64,000 nt of DNA, from the NCBI RefSeq assembly GCF_002310495.1, contig NZ_CP023344.1, forward strand, positions 2,869,501 to 2,933,500, given 5' to 3'. This DNA comes from Nibricoccus aquaticus. GTDB lineage: Bacteria > Verrucomicrobiota > Verrucomicrobiia > Opitutales > Opitutaceae. The position numbers and the translations under genes were made by a program. The notes beneath the pieces are model-generated. The model did no database searches, had not been told where the DNA came from, and was given only the letters and a program-made list of their open reading frames with translations. Shown one piece after another: positions 1 to 8,342 of this stretch. Each line of letters starts with the position of its first letter. Position 1 is the stretch's first letter.

Positions 1-2627
1 AAATCGTCGCGGCCAATGCGGCGAAGGCGGTGCCCTACATCCCGGTGCAGATTCCGGGTCTCGCGGGCGTGATGCCCTACGTGTGCCTGCGCGTGCCCAC
101 GGGCGGCGGCAAGACGCTGCTCGCGGCCCACGCCATCGGCTCGGCGGTGAAGGATTATCAGCGGGCCGAGCGCGCGGTCGTGCTGTGGTTCGTGCCGAGC
201 AATCCCATCCTGGAGCAGACGCTCGCGGCGCTGAAAAATCCGCGGCACCCGTATCGCCACGCGTTGGAGCGCGGCGACGGTGCTGCGAGCCCGGGCGTGG
301 GTGCAGTGGAGGTGTTGACCATCGAGGAAGCGCTGCGCGTGACCCCCGGCACGCTTGACGGCGCGACCGTCGTGATTGTGGCGACGATCCAAGGCTTTCG
401 CGTGGACGACACGACGGGCCGCAAGGTTTACGACCCGATCAATGGAGCGCTCGACGACCATTTCCGCGCGGTGCCGCCAGACCGGGTGGGCGATCTCGAA
501 AAAGGTCCCGACGGAAAGCCGGCGCGTTCGCTGGAAAACGTGCTCCGCCTGCGTCGGCCCATCGTGATTGTGGATGAAGCGCACAACGTGCGCACGCCGC
601 TCTCGTTCGCCACGCTCGGCAAGCTCCAGCCCTCGTGCATCCTCGAATTCACGGCGACGCCCGACCGCGAGAAAGCGCCGTCGAATGTGCTGCACCGCGT
701 GTCGGCGGCGGAGTTGAAGGCGGCAGCGATGATCAAACTGCCCATCCGTGTGGTGACGCGCCCGGCGGGCGAGTGGGCGCGGCTGCTCACGGACGCACTC
801 ACGTTGCGCCAATCGCTCGAAGGCATCGCCGCCCGCGAGGCGCAGACTTCGCGCGAGTATCTGCGACCCATCGCGCTCATTCAAGGACGCGACGTCGAGC
901 ACACGCAGGAGCTGAAGAAGCACCTCGTGGACGAACACGGCATCGCCGACGCCGAGATCAAAATTTGCACCGGCAAGATCGACGAACTGAAGGACGTGAA
1001 GGATCTCGCGGCGGTAGATTGCCCCGTGCGCTACATCCTCACCGTGCAGAAGCTGCGCGAGGGCTGGGACTGCCCGTTTGCGTATGTGTTGTGCAGCCTG
1101 CAAGAGACGCGCTCGGCGACGGCGATCGAGCAGATCGTCGGCCGCGTGCTGCGTTTGCCCAAGGCGAGCTTCAAGACCGAGCCGGCGCTGAACGAGGCGT
1201 ATGTGTTCTCGGTATCGCCGACGCTGGCCGAGGTGCTCGGCGAGCTTAAGGGCGCGCTGGAGCTGCACGGCTTCACGGGCGCTGAGGCGGAGCGGATCAT
1301 CCTCTCGGGCGCCGACGGCGGGGTCTTGCCGCTGGCGGTGGCGCCAGTCGTCGTGGCGGTTCATCCGGATGATTTCGACAAGACGCTGGTCGCGACGCAC
1401 GCGCCGGCATTGATCGGCAAAGTTTCCTTCGATGTTAAGGCCGGCACGTTGACCGTGAGTGCGCCGCTCAACGATACCGAACGGGCGTGGGCGCTCTCGT
1501 GCGTGAAAGCGCCGGCGATGCAGGCGCAGGTCACGGCGGCGCTGGACGAAGTCGGCGAAGCCGCGGCAGCGTGGGGCGCGGGCGGGAGCCTCGCGGCGCA
1601 CGCGACTGGGCCGCTGCAGGTGCGATTGCCCTTCGTGGTACCGCTGCTGGCGATCCGGCAAGGCGAACTGTTGGAACCGTTCGAGGCGACGCATCTGCTG
1701 GAGCGTCCGTGGAAATTGAGCGAACGAGACGCGACGCTCTCGGAGGCGCTCTACCCTGCGAAGCGCGCGGTTGGCGAACTCGGTCTGGTCGACGTGGAAA
1801 AGGAGAGCGGTCGCGTGCGCACGGAGAGGACTGAAGGGGTTGAAGAAGACAGCGTGGAGACGGACTTCGTGAGCCGGCTCCATCAGCAGGTGCTGGCGCT
1901 GAACGGCGGTAGCGAATGGAGCTTCGAGCAACTCGTCGTGTGGCTCGACCGAAACCTCTTCCGCGACCCGGAGGAGCGGCGGGAGATCATCGGCGTCGAG
2001 TCGGCGTTGTTTCTCCGCAAGGCGCTCAACGGCCTTGTGACCGCACGGGGTCTGACGGACATCGGTCCGTTGGTACTCGACCGCCATCGCCTGGCCGAGG
2101 CGCTTGCACAGCGTATCCGCCAGCATCGCGAGGCGGAGCGGCTGGCGGCGTTTCAGGCGCTGCTGTTGCCGGAATCGGAGCTGACGGTAAGCGTGGAAGT
2201 CTCACTGGACTTCGCGGCGACGCGCTACGAGCCGAGTTGGAGCTACGATGGCGGGCATAAATTCAAGAAGCACTATTACGCGCCCGCGCCCGGCGAGCTC
2301 CACAACACGGGCGAGGAGTTTGAGTGCGCCGTTTATCTCGATGGCTTGCCCGAGGTGAAGACGTGGGTGCGAAACTTAAGTCGTAAAGGCCCGTTCTGGT
2401 TGAGGCGTTCGACGGCGAATTTTTATCCGGACTTTGTCTGCCTGCTCACCGACGGACGTGTACTGGCGGTGGAATACAAAGGCGCGCATCTGGCGACAGC
2501 CGACGAGGCGAAGGAGAAGGCATCAGTCGGTGCGATCTGGGAATCACGGAGCGATGGCCGCTGTTTGTTCGTGATGCCGACGAGCGGCGGGCTGGCTGAA
2601 ATCAGACGGAAGGTCGGAATGAGCTGA
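1..2627 (+). CDS. Type III restriction-like helicase/endonuclease (Res-type), 5'-partial
   Basis: ATP-dependent DNA translocase/nuclease of the type III restriction Res kind. The reading frame is open from nt 3 at the window edge, so the true start lies upstream; the GTG at 30 is only an internal candidate. Helicase motifs appear in order: Walker A GGGKT (about nt 105-120), DEAH (nt 573-584), a TAT motif III (about nt 650) and motif VI QIVGRVLR (about nt 1131-1154). The C-terminus carries a PD-ExK-like nuclease site, PD at nt 2427-2432 followed by EYK at nt 2472-2480. In family terms such a subunit cleaves DNA together with a Mod methyltransferase. No Mod is visible here; it could lie upstream of the window, or the protein could act alone. 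The toxin-antitoxin pair directly downstream suggests a defence or mobile locus. Confidence 0.85.
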   Translation, partial: IVAANAAKAVPYIPVQIPGLAGVMPYVCLRVPTGGGKTLLAAHAIGSAVKDYQRAERAVVLWFVPSNPILEQTLAALKNPRHPYRHALERGDGAASPGVGAVEVLTIEEALRVTPGTLDGATVVIVATIQGFRVDDTTGRKVYDPINGALDDHFRAVPPDRVGDLEKGPDGKPARSLENVLRLRRPIVIVDEAHNVRTPLSFATLGKLQPSCILEFTATPDREKAPSNVLHRVSAAELKAAAMIKLPIRVVTRPAGEWARLLTDALTLRQSLEGIAAREAQTSREYLRPIALIQGRDVEHTQELKKHLVDEHGIADAEIKICTGKIDELKDVKDLAAVDCPVRYILTVQKLREGWDCPFAYVLCSLQETRSATAIEQIVGRVLRLPKASFKTEPALNEAYVFSVSPTLAEVLGELKGALELHGFTGAEAERIILSGADGGVLPLAVAPVVVAVHPDDFDKTLVATHAPALIGKVSFDVKAGTLTVSAPLNDTERAWALSCVKAPAMQAQVTAALDEVGEAAAAWGAGGSLAAHATGPLQVRLPFVVPLLAIRQGELLEPFEATHLLERPWKLSERDATLSEALYPAKRAVGELGLVDVEKESGRVRTERTEGVEEDSVETDFVSRLHQQVLALNGGSEWSFEQLVVWLDRNLFRDPEERREIIGVESALFLRKALNGLVTARGLTDIGPLVLDRHRLAEALAQRIRQHREAERLAAFQALLLPESELTVSVEVSLDFAATRYEPSWSYDGGHKFKKHYYAPAPGELHNTGEEFECAVYLDGLPEVKTWVRNLSRKGPFWLRRSTANFYPDFVCLLTDGRVLAVEYKGAHLATADEAKEKASVGAIWESRSDGRCLFVMPTSGGLAEIRRKVGMS

Positions 2628-2677
2628 GCTGTCAGAGGCGGGCTTGCGTAGGGATTGGGCGGGGATAGGTTTTGGCC

Positions 2678-2893
2678 ATGAGTTTTAACGATGTGCTGGC
2701 TGAGTTGCCGGCTTTGACGCTGGAGCAGAGGCAGCTGCTTATCCGGATGGCGGTGGAGTTGGACGATGCGCCTCTTTCGGTAGAGGAGTCGGCACTGGTC
2801 GAGCGGCGTCTCACCGGGCATCGGAACGATCCGGCGTCTTCAGTCGCACTGGACGCGATGAAGGAAAAATTACGCGGGCGCTTTGCGCCATGA
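2678..2893 (+). CDS. Putative antitoxin of a RelE/ParE-type module
   Basis: A 71-residue acidic protein resembling the 'putative addiction module component' antitoxins. It has a helical N-terminus (FNDVLAELPALTLEQRQLL) and an E-rich middle. ATG at 2678 is preferred over an in-frame TTG two codons earlier. Its last bases overlap the start of the next gene (ATGA at 2890-2893), so the two are translationally coupled in the antitoxin-first order usual for such modules. The product should bind and neutralise the downstream toxin and may repress the operon. Identification rests mainly on size, composition and the neighbour. Confidence 0.7.
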   Translation: MSFNDVLAELPALTLEQRQLLIRMAVELDDAPLSVEESALVERRLTGHRNDPASSVALDAMKEKLRGRFAP

Positions 2894-3198
2894 GCTGGCG
2901 GGTGGTGTTGCGTCCGGAGGTCGAGGGCGATGTGGCGGAGGCGGCGGGGTGGTATGAGGAGCGGCACAAGGGATTGGGCGCGATGTTTGTCGAGGAGGTG
3001 ATCACGGTGTGGGATGAACTCGCGGAAAACCCACTGCTGAACAGCAGGCGCGATCAGGCGAAGAATGTCAGATGGCGTTACCCGAAGAGATTTCCGTATC
3101 GTATCGTTTATGAGGTTTTCGACGAGGAGCGCGTGGTCGTTGTGGCGGCCGTGTTACACGCGACACGGGCGGACCGGCATTGGCGGGCACGGGTGTGA
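2890..3198 (+). CDS. RelE/ParE-family toxin
   Basis: A 102-residue basic protein with the RelE/ParE fold signature. The N-terminal segment WRVVLRPEVEGDVAEAAGWYEE is typical of the plasmid-stabilisation family, followed by a central GLGAMFVEEV helix and C-terminal strands containing FPYRIVYEV and VVVVAAVLHATR. Family members either cleave ribosome-bound mRNA (RelE) or poison gyrase (ParE). The sequence alone does not decide between them, though the AxxYR and H-(4)-R C-terminal style is closer to ParE. It overlaps the antitoxin by 4 nt. Codon use (G-ending) matches the other plus-strand genes, so it is not an obvious recent import. Confidence 0.8.
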   Translation: MSWRVVLRPEVEGDVAEAAGWYEERHKGLGAMFVEEVITVWDELAENPLLNSRRDQAKNVRWRYPKRFPYRIVYEVFDEERVVVVAAVLHATRADRHWRARV

Positions 3199-3236
3199 GC
3201 CCGGTGGGGATGAGGAGTATTTGGTGAGGCGGGTTA

Positions 3237-3276
3237 GCGATGTCGTTCAGCGCGCTCGGGAGTGCGCGTTCCACCT
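3237..3276 (-). repeat. 3'-end palindrome, family A copy 1
   Basis: An imperfect palindrome (arms around GCGCGC) ending in GCGCGTTCCACCT on the + strand. Nearly the same 39-40 nt recur at 14566-14604, and the terminal block recurs at 56193-56220. It lies 3' of the minus-strand MORN gene (stop at 3344) and also 3' of the toxin gene. A transcript-end hairpin is a possible role. Confidence 0.7.
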
Positions 3277-3296
3277 CGGGGGTTTCTGAAGCCAGC

Positions 3297-3315
3297 CAGC
3301 GGCCGGCGCTCCCGG
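3297..3315. repeat. 19-nt intergenic repeat, copy 1
   Basis: The sequence CAGCGGCCGGCGCTCCCGG is identical at 5838-5856. Both copies are intergenic and bracket the minus-strand gene at 3344-5713. Function unknown. Confidence 0.7.
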
Positions 3316-3343
3316 CTAGGAGGTGGGCCGACGGGGGCGGAGG

Positions 3344-5713
3344 TCAGTAGTGGAGGGTGCGGAGTTCGGTGGTTTTGCCGGAGCCGTTGCATTTGGTGCA
3401 GCGGACGTGGGCGTAGGAGCGGACGGTGGTCGTCGTGGTCTCGGTGCCGGTTTCGCGCCAGGTGGTGCCGAGCGTGGACGTGTAGGTGCGCGTGTAGGGG
3501 CTGGAGGATTTGACGACTTGCGTGGTGGGCGTGCCGACGAAGGCACGGCCTGCGCATTCGGGGCAGTTGAAACGGAAGTGTTCGGGTTTCACGGTGGCGC
3601 TGCAGACTTTGAGCGAGCCGTGGAGGACCGCTCCGTTGGAGAGGATGACGCCGTCGTAGGTAGGGTCGGACTCGATACGGACGATCATGCCGTCGTAGGC
3701 GACGAAATCGCCCCGGCGGTAGTACTGGAGTTGCTGGCGGCTGTTGAGATTCACGCGGGCGCCGTTGGTGGCGCGGCCGGAGCTTTTGCGGTCGTAGGCG
3801 TCTATTTTTTCCTGGAAGGCGGCGGCTTCTTTGGCGCGCTGGAGGGCTTCCTCAGCGGCGCGTTCGCTGGCGAGGCGGGCTTCCTCGGCGAGGCGGGCCT
3901 GCTCGGCTTCGCGTTCGCGGCGCTGGCGTTCGAAGACGGCGTTGCTGAGAGCGGTTTCCTGTGCGGTTTTTTCGAGGAGTGGGGCGAGGCGGGCTTCGAG
4001 GTCGGCGATCACATCGACGTAGGTCGTGGCGGCGAGGGTGGCCTCGATGTTGGCGGGTGGCGCGGAGTTGGCGCGGCGGGCGAAAGGTTTGGTGACGTCG
4101 CCGGGCTGGAACTGGCCGTAGGGTTGTATCCAGGGGCTGAATTCTTTGGCGGAGGCCGGGACGCGGCCGATGCCGGTGGCGCGGTTGCCCTGGAAGAAGC
4201 CGAGGTAAACGGGGAGCAGCTGGGTCTTGGAGTCGGCGAGGATCTTGTGCTGGAGGGCGAGGCCGAAGCGGAGTTCGCCGGCTTCGAACCAGCCTTCGAC
4301 GGTGCCGAAGAAGCCGTTGTTGATGACGAGTTTGGTTTGGGGATCGACGAGGAGGACGCGGGCGGTGCCGCGGCCGTGGGGGCGGAGCTGGGCGTCGAGC
4401 GGGCCGGTGTATTCGAAGCGGAGGTTGGGCGCGGGCGAGTAGGTCTTGGCAACGAGGATGGCCTGGCCTTTGGCCCAGGCGCCGGTGACGAGGGCGTCGC
4501 CTTTTTTCCAGGTGCCTTCGCCGTGCATCTGGTCGGAGGACCAGTCGCCGCGGTAGGAGGAGCCGTCGGGCCAGGTGCAGAGGCCGTAGCCGTGGCGTTT
4601 GCCGTCGAGGGTTTCGCCGAGGTAGGTGGCGTCGCCGAAGGTGTGCTCGGCGGCGGTGGGGAGGAAGAATTCGCTGCGGACTTCCTTCGCGACGAGGTCG
4701 AAGACGTGGAAGCGGGCGAGGCGGTAATCGGCGGGAGGTTCTTTGTCGCTGACGAGGATGAGGCCGCCGCCGGGCATGAAGTGGACGTCGAAGCGCTGCG
4801 GGAGTTTCGCGGTGAAGATGTGTTCCTCGGCGGGCTTTTTGCCGGCGGGATCGAGGACGGTGACGCGGACCTGGTCGGCGGGTTCTTTATTGAAAGTGAT
4901 AAGGCGGTTGCGGAAGCCGTCGTAGCGGACTTCGAAGTGGTCGAGCGCGCCCATCTGTGTGCTGTGGGGCGGGTAGAGGGCGGTGAGGTCGCGTGCTTCG
5001 CCGAGGATGTTGCGGAAGATTTTCTGGTGCGGGAGCGGGGCGGGCTGGGAGAAGCGGGCGAGCCAGCCGCGGCCGGTGGGGTCGATGAAGTCGATGCGGA
5101 CGAGGCGGGCGGCGTCGGCGGTCGTGAGTTTTTGGAGACGGGTGGATTTGCGGGTGGCGAGGTCGAGGTGGAGGAGTTCGCCGTTCCAGAGATGGATGAG
5201 GACGGAGAAGTCGGGGGAGAACCAGGCTTTGGCGGGATCGAAGGCTTTGAGGAGGCGGGTGGATTTTTGTGCGGGGTCGTCGAGATCGAGTTCGACGAGG
5301 GCGGAGGCGTTTTTCTCGGTGACGCTCTTGTAGAGGTAGCGGCCGGAGCGGATGGCGCGGAGCCAGGTTTCGGGGTCGGCGAGTTTAACGGTATGGGTGC
5401 GGCTGGTGAGGGTGTCGGTCAGCGTGAGGGTGCGGGCGTAGCCTTCGTTGCCGGTCTGGGCGGAGTACCAGAGGCGGTCGCCGCGTTCGAGGGGGATGGC
5501 CTTGGGCTGTTCGCCGAGGGGAAAGAGGGTGGCGGTTTCGAAGTCGCGGGCCCAGAGGCGGCCGTTTTCGTCCGGGACATCCGAATACGCGTGGGGGCGG
5601 TCGGGGGCGAAGCGGTAGGCGGCGTGGGCGGATGGCGGGAAAAGGGCGAGGGCGAGGAGAGAGGTTAAGAGGCTGGCGGCGACGTGGATGGGGCGGGGCA
5701 CGAGGGGGAGCAT
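3344..5713 (-). CDS. Secreted MORN-repeat protein with C-terminal DnaJ-like zinc finger
   Basis: A 789-residue protein beginning with a clear signal peptide (MLPLVPRPIHVAASLLTSLL, cleavage near SAHA-AY). Residues about 355-410 hold MORN-type repeats (YLGETLDGKRHGYGL, SYRGDWSSDQMHGEG). Residues about 585-645 form a charged coiled coil rich in E, A and R. The C-terminus has two CxxC pairs, CPEC at about 718 and CTKCNGSGKT at about 772. The latter is the CxxCxGxG half-motif of DnaJ-type zinc fingers, and the two pairs are separated by a T/S-rich loop. MORN repeats often bind lipids or mediate assembly, and the zinc pairs could stabilise a small domain. The combination is not one I can name, so no specific function is assigned. 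The ATG at 5713 fits the signal peptide. Confidence 0.8.
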   Translation of the reverse strand: MLPLVPRPIHVAASLLTSLLALALFPPSAHAAYRFAPDRPHAYSDVPDENGRLWARDFETATLFPLGEQPKAIPLERGDRLWYSAQTGNEGYARTLTLTDTLTSRTHTVKLADPETWLRAIRSGRYLYKSVTEKNASALVELDLDDPAQKSTRLLKAFDPAKAWFSPDFSVLIHLWNGELLHLDLATRKSTRLQKLTTADAARLVRIDFIDPTGRGWLARFSQPAPLPHQKIFRNILGEARDLTALYPPHSTQMGALDHFEVRYDGFRNRLITFNKEPADQVRVTVLDPAGKKPAEEHIFTAKLPQRFDVHFMPGGGLILVSDKEPPADYRLARFHVFDLVAKEVRSEFFLPTAAEHTFGDATYLGETLDGKRHGYGLCTWPDGSSYRGDWSSDQMHGEGTWKKGDALVTGAWAKGQAILVAKTYSPAPNLRFEYTGPLDAQLRPHGRGTARVLLVDPQTKLVINNGFFGTVEGWFEAGELRFGLALQHKILADSKTQLLPVYLGFFQGNRATGIGRVPASAKEFSPWIQPYGQFQPGDVTKPFARRANSAPPANIEATLAATTYVDVIADLEARLAPLLEKTAQETALSNAVFERQRREREAEQARLAEEARLASERAAEEALQRAKEAAAFQEKIDAYDRKSSGRATNGARVNLNSRQQLQYYRRGDFVAYDGMIVRIESDPTYDGVILSNGAVLHGSLKVCSATVKPEHFRFNCPECAGRAFVGTPTTQVVKSSSPYTRTYTSTLGTTWRETGTETTTTTVRSYAHVRCTKCNGSGKTTELRTLHY

Positions 5714-5783
5714 GTTGTCCCAAAATCATCGGACGCGTTGGCGGCGGGCCAAGGGATTTTTGTGCGGAGCGTCCTTTGGGGAA

Positions 5784-5815
5784 GTAGCGAGTAGTGAGTA
5801 GCGGGTAGCGAGTAG
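5784..5815. repeat. Heptanucleotide tandem repeat (GTAGYGR)n
   Basis: Four and a half contiguous heptamers (GTAGCGA, GTAGTGA, GTAGCGG, GTAGCGA, GTAG), about 70 nt upstream of the minus-strand MORN gene. Two more copies of the same heptamer (GTAGCGA, GTAGGGA) are at 9259-9272. Confidence 0.85.
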
Positions 5816-5837
5816 TCTGATGGAGGCGGAAGCCGGT

Positions 5838-5856
5838 CAGCGGCCGGCGCTCCCGG
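5838..5856. repeat. 19-nt intergenic repeat, copy 2
   Basis: Identical to 3297-3315. It is followed at 5870-5918 by a GC-rich inverted repeat (outer arms GTAGGG and CCCTAC) that abuts the stop codon of the GH3 gene and could form a hairpin at its mRNA end. Confidence 0.7.
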
Positions 5857-5914
5857 AGCGGCGCGCGAGGGTAGGGGCGCGTTTCACGTCGGAGGCGTCG
5901 CGCGAGCGCGAGCC

Positions 5915-7954
5915 CTACAGGGAAACGGAGGACTCGAGGGCGATTTGGGCGGAGGAGCCGCCGATGAGGATTTTGTAAGGGCCGGGTTCGGCTTTCCAGG
6001 TGTGCGTCGTGACATCCCAGAAGGAGAAATCTTTTGGGACGAGGCGGATGCGGGCGATGCGGGATTCGCCGGGTTGCAAGGTGAGGCGGGTGAAGCCGCG
6101 GAGTTCTTTGGATGCGCGCGGGACGGACGGGGAAAGGGCGCTGAGGTAGAGCTGGGCGACTTCAGTGGCGGCGACGGGGCCGGTGTTGGTGACGGTGAAC
6201 TCGATGCTGATGCGGCCGTCTGGGAGGCGGAGTTTGTCGGGCGTGATAGAGAGCTGGCTGTATTCGAAGGTCGTGTACGTGAGGCCGTGGCCGAAAGGGA
6301 AGAGGGGGGCGATTTTTTTCGCTTCGTACCAGCGGTAGCCGACGAGGATGCCTTCGGTGTAGGGGATACGGTTGATCGGGCGGGACATGTCGTTGTCGGG
6401 GTCCCAGCCGGTGTAGAGTTGTTCGCCGGGCGGGAGGTAGTTGGCGCCGGGGGAGTCGGTGAACTCGCGTTCGATCGTGAAGGGGAGTTTGCCGGAGGGA
6501 GCAGTGTCGCCGCAGAGGATTTCGGCGAGGGCGCGGTTGCCGTTCTGGCCGGGGTACCAGGCGTAGACTATCGCTGCGGCGCGGTCGGCCCAGGCGGTCA
6601 TGCGGATGCCGGAGCCGGTGTTAACGAGGACGATGGTGCGCGGGTTGAGCGAGACGGCGCGGAGGATACGTTGCTCTTCGGCGTCGGGCAGGGCGAAGGG
6701 GCGGTCCCAGCCTTCGCTGTCGTGCGTGCCGGTGCTGAGGAAGACGGCGTCGGCGGAGCGGAGGTCGGCGTCGGTCGGGTTTTCGAGGACGGTGAGGGCG
6801 TCGCCGTAAACGGCGGTGAGGGCGTCGCGGAGCTGGACGTGGTTGTAGCCTTCGACTTCGGCGGAGCCGCCGCCGCGGGCGAGGGTGTCGGTGAAGAGGC
6901 CGGTGAGCAGGATTTTTTTCGCGGAGCCGCGGCGGAGCGGGAGGATGGCGTCGCGGTTGGTGAGGAGGACGATGCTTTCGCGGGCGGTCTGGAGGGCGAC
7001 TTGTTCGTGTTCGGGGAAACGCTCGGCGTAGTAGGGTTCGTGGACGGGGCGATCGTGGAGGCCCATGGCGATCTGCGTGCGGAGGATGCTGCGGACCAAG
7101 CGGTCGATCTGGGCTTCGGTGACGCGGCCGGTTTTTAGGAGGCGCGGGGTGTCGGCCTGGAGGAATTTTTCGCCGGGCATTTCCAGGTCCTGGCCGGAGG
7201 CGATGATTTTTTCGGCGTCGAAGACGGACCACCAGTCGGTCATGACGAGCCATTGGTAACCGAGGGTTTCGCGTAGCAGTTTTTCAATGACGGCGCGGCT
7301 CTGGCCGGCCCACTCGCCGTTGACCTGGTTGTAGGCGGTCATGACGGCCATGGCGCCGGCGTCGATGCCGGCTTTGAAGGCGGGCAGGTAGATCTCGTGC
7401 ATGGTGCGCTCGTCGAGGGCGGAGTCGGACGTGCGGCGGTGGTGGTCGGTGTTGTTGGCGAGAAAGTGTTTTAGCGTCGGAATGGTGCCGGTCTCGAGGA
7501 CGCCGAGGACGTAGCGCTCGGTGATTTGCGCGGCGAGGAACGGGTCTTCGCCGAAGTATTCGAAGTTACGGCCGCACTGGCTGTGGCGGTAGATGTTCAC
7601 GCCGGGGCCGAGAAGGATGGCGACGTTGGCGGCGCGGCATTCTTCGCCGATGGCGCGCGCGTAGCGGGCGGCGAGCGCGGGATTCCAGGTGGCGGCGAGG
7701 GCGATGGGCGCGGGGAAGGCGACGGAGCGGTCGAGCGGGAGGCCGAGGTTGCGGCGGAGGTTCACGCCGCCGGAGGCGTCGGACATGAGGAGCTCGGGGA
7801 TGCCGTGGTGGGGAAAGCCCTTGGTGAAGAAGCCGCGGTGACCGGAGATGAGCTGGTGTTTTTCGTCGAGGGAAAGTTTCGCGAGCAGGGCGTCGGCGCG
7901 GGTGGTGGCGTCTTCGAAGGAAACGGGCGGGCGGAAGGAGGGCTCGGTGGGCAT
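5915..7954 (-). CDS. Glycoside hydrolase family 3 beta-glucosidase-like enzyme
   Basis: Family GH3 exo-glycosidase, probably beta-glucosidase or a related specificity; it removes terminal sugars from oligosaccharides. The N-terminal barrel contains LLMSDASGG, a conserved KHFLANN segment and the nucleophile Asp in VMTDWW (about residue 240). A central domain follows, and a C-terminal fibronectin III-like domain contains VTNTGPVAATEVAQLY. I chose the ATG at 7954 (MPTEPSF) over one 28 codons upstream, because the extra leader is encoded by heptamer repeats (7966-7993 and beyond) and does not resemble GH3 protein. No signal peptide is visible from this start, so the enzyme may be cytoplasmic. The stop codon abuts a palindrome. 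Confidence 0.9.
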   Translation of the reverse strand: MPTEPSFRPPVSFEDATTRADALLAKLSLDEKHQLISGHRGFFTKGFPHHGIPELLMSDASGGVNLRRNLGLPLDRSVAFPAPIALAATWNPALAARYARAIGEECRAANVAILLGPGVNIYRHSQCGRNFEYFGEDPFLAAQITERYVLGVLETGTIPTLKHFLANNTDHHRRTSDSALDERTMHEIYLPAFKAGIDAGAMAVMTAYNQVNGEWAGQSRAVIEKLLRETLGYQWLVMTDWWSVFDAEKIIASGQDLEMPGEKFLQADTPRLLKTGRVTEAQIDRLVRSILRTQIAMGLHDRPVHEPYYAERFPEHEQVALQTARESIVLLTNRDAILPLRRGSAKKILLTGLFTDTLARGGGSAEVEGYNHVQLRDALTAVYGDALTVLENPTDADLRSADAVFLSTGTHDSEGWDRPFALPDAEEQRILRAVSLNPRTIVLVNTGSGIRMTAWADRAAAIVYAWYPGQNGNRALAEILCGDTAPSGKLPFTIEREFTDSPGANYLPPGEQLYTGWDPDNDMSRPINRIPYTEGILVGYRWYEAKKIAPLFPFGHGLTYTTFEYSQLSITPDKLRLPDGRISIEFTVTNTGPVAATEVAQLYLSALSPSVPRASKELRGFTRLTLQPGESRIARIRLVPKDFSFWDVTTHTWKAEPGPYKILIGGSSAQIALESSVSL

Positions 7955-7965
7955 GGCGGAGAAGA

Positions 7966-8089
7966 GTGAGGGGTGAAAAGTGAAGAGTGAAAGCGGAGAG
8001 GCAGGGGCAGGGGCAAATGACCAGTGACCAATGAACAATGACCAGTGGCGGAGGGGCGGAGGTAGTTGGTCGTTTGTAGTTGGTAGTTG
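7966..8089. repeat. Three successive heptanucleotide repeat blocks
   Basis: Four heptamers of GTGARRR (7966-7993), four of RTGACCA (8017-8044) and four of GTAGTTG-type, one degenerate (8062-8089). They lie immediately upstream of the GH3 start codon on the minus strand. The seven-base period is kept in each block although the unit sequence changes. Confidence 0.85.
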
Positions 8090-8220
8090 GGGCGGACGCA
8101 GGCGGAGGCAATGCGGGGGTGGCTCTTTCGGTTGAGGAGGTGTCTTGCGAAGGGAGCGGCGGAGGCTTCGCGGGAGGCGATTCCTGCAAGGACGGCGATG
8201 AGTAGGGGCCGGAAAATACT

Positions 8221-8254
8221 AAGGCGTACACGGGGATGAAGCCGGGTACGCCTT
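8221..8254 (-). terminator. Intrinsic terminator downstream of cytochrome c gene
   Basis: Perfect 9-nt arms, AAGGCGTAC (8221-8229) and GTACGCCTT (8246-8254), with further C-G pairs inside. On the minus strand the hairpin is followed by AGTATTTTCC. It sits about 90 nt after the stop codon of the gene at 8343-9248. Confidence 0.65.
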
Positions 8255-8342
8255 GGTTGCGATCGTGTGACCGCGTGTGGGCTCGGGAAGAAGCCCGTGA
8301 ATGAAGATTAAATGGAGATGCGCGATGGGTTGTTACGCGCTT

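Larger units (their letters stand above)
7955..8342. other. Intergenic region between GH3 and cytochrome genes
   Basis: 388 nt with no supported gene. From the GH3 start outward it holds three heptanucleotide blocks (7966-7993, 8017-8044, 8062-8089), then a spacer, then the cytochrome terminator hairpin (8221-8254). A promoter for GH3 is expected here, but I cannot place one with confidence. Confidence 0.6.

Noticed and set aside
3323-5668. A 781-codon + frame opposite the MORN protein gene.
   Set aside because: G/A/E/V-rich antisense artefact with no domain; the minus frame has a signal peptide, MORN repeats and zinc motifs.
7955-8038. A 28-codon N-terminal extension of the GH3 enzyme.
   Set aside because: Encoded largely by heptanucleotide repeats; the GH3 likeness begins after ATG 7954.
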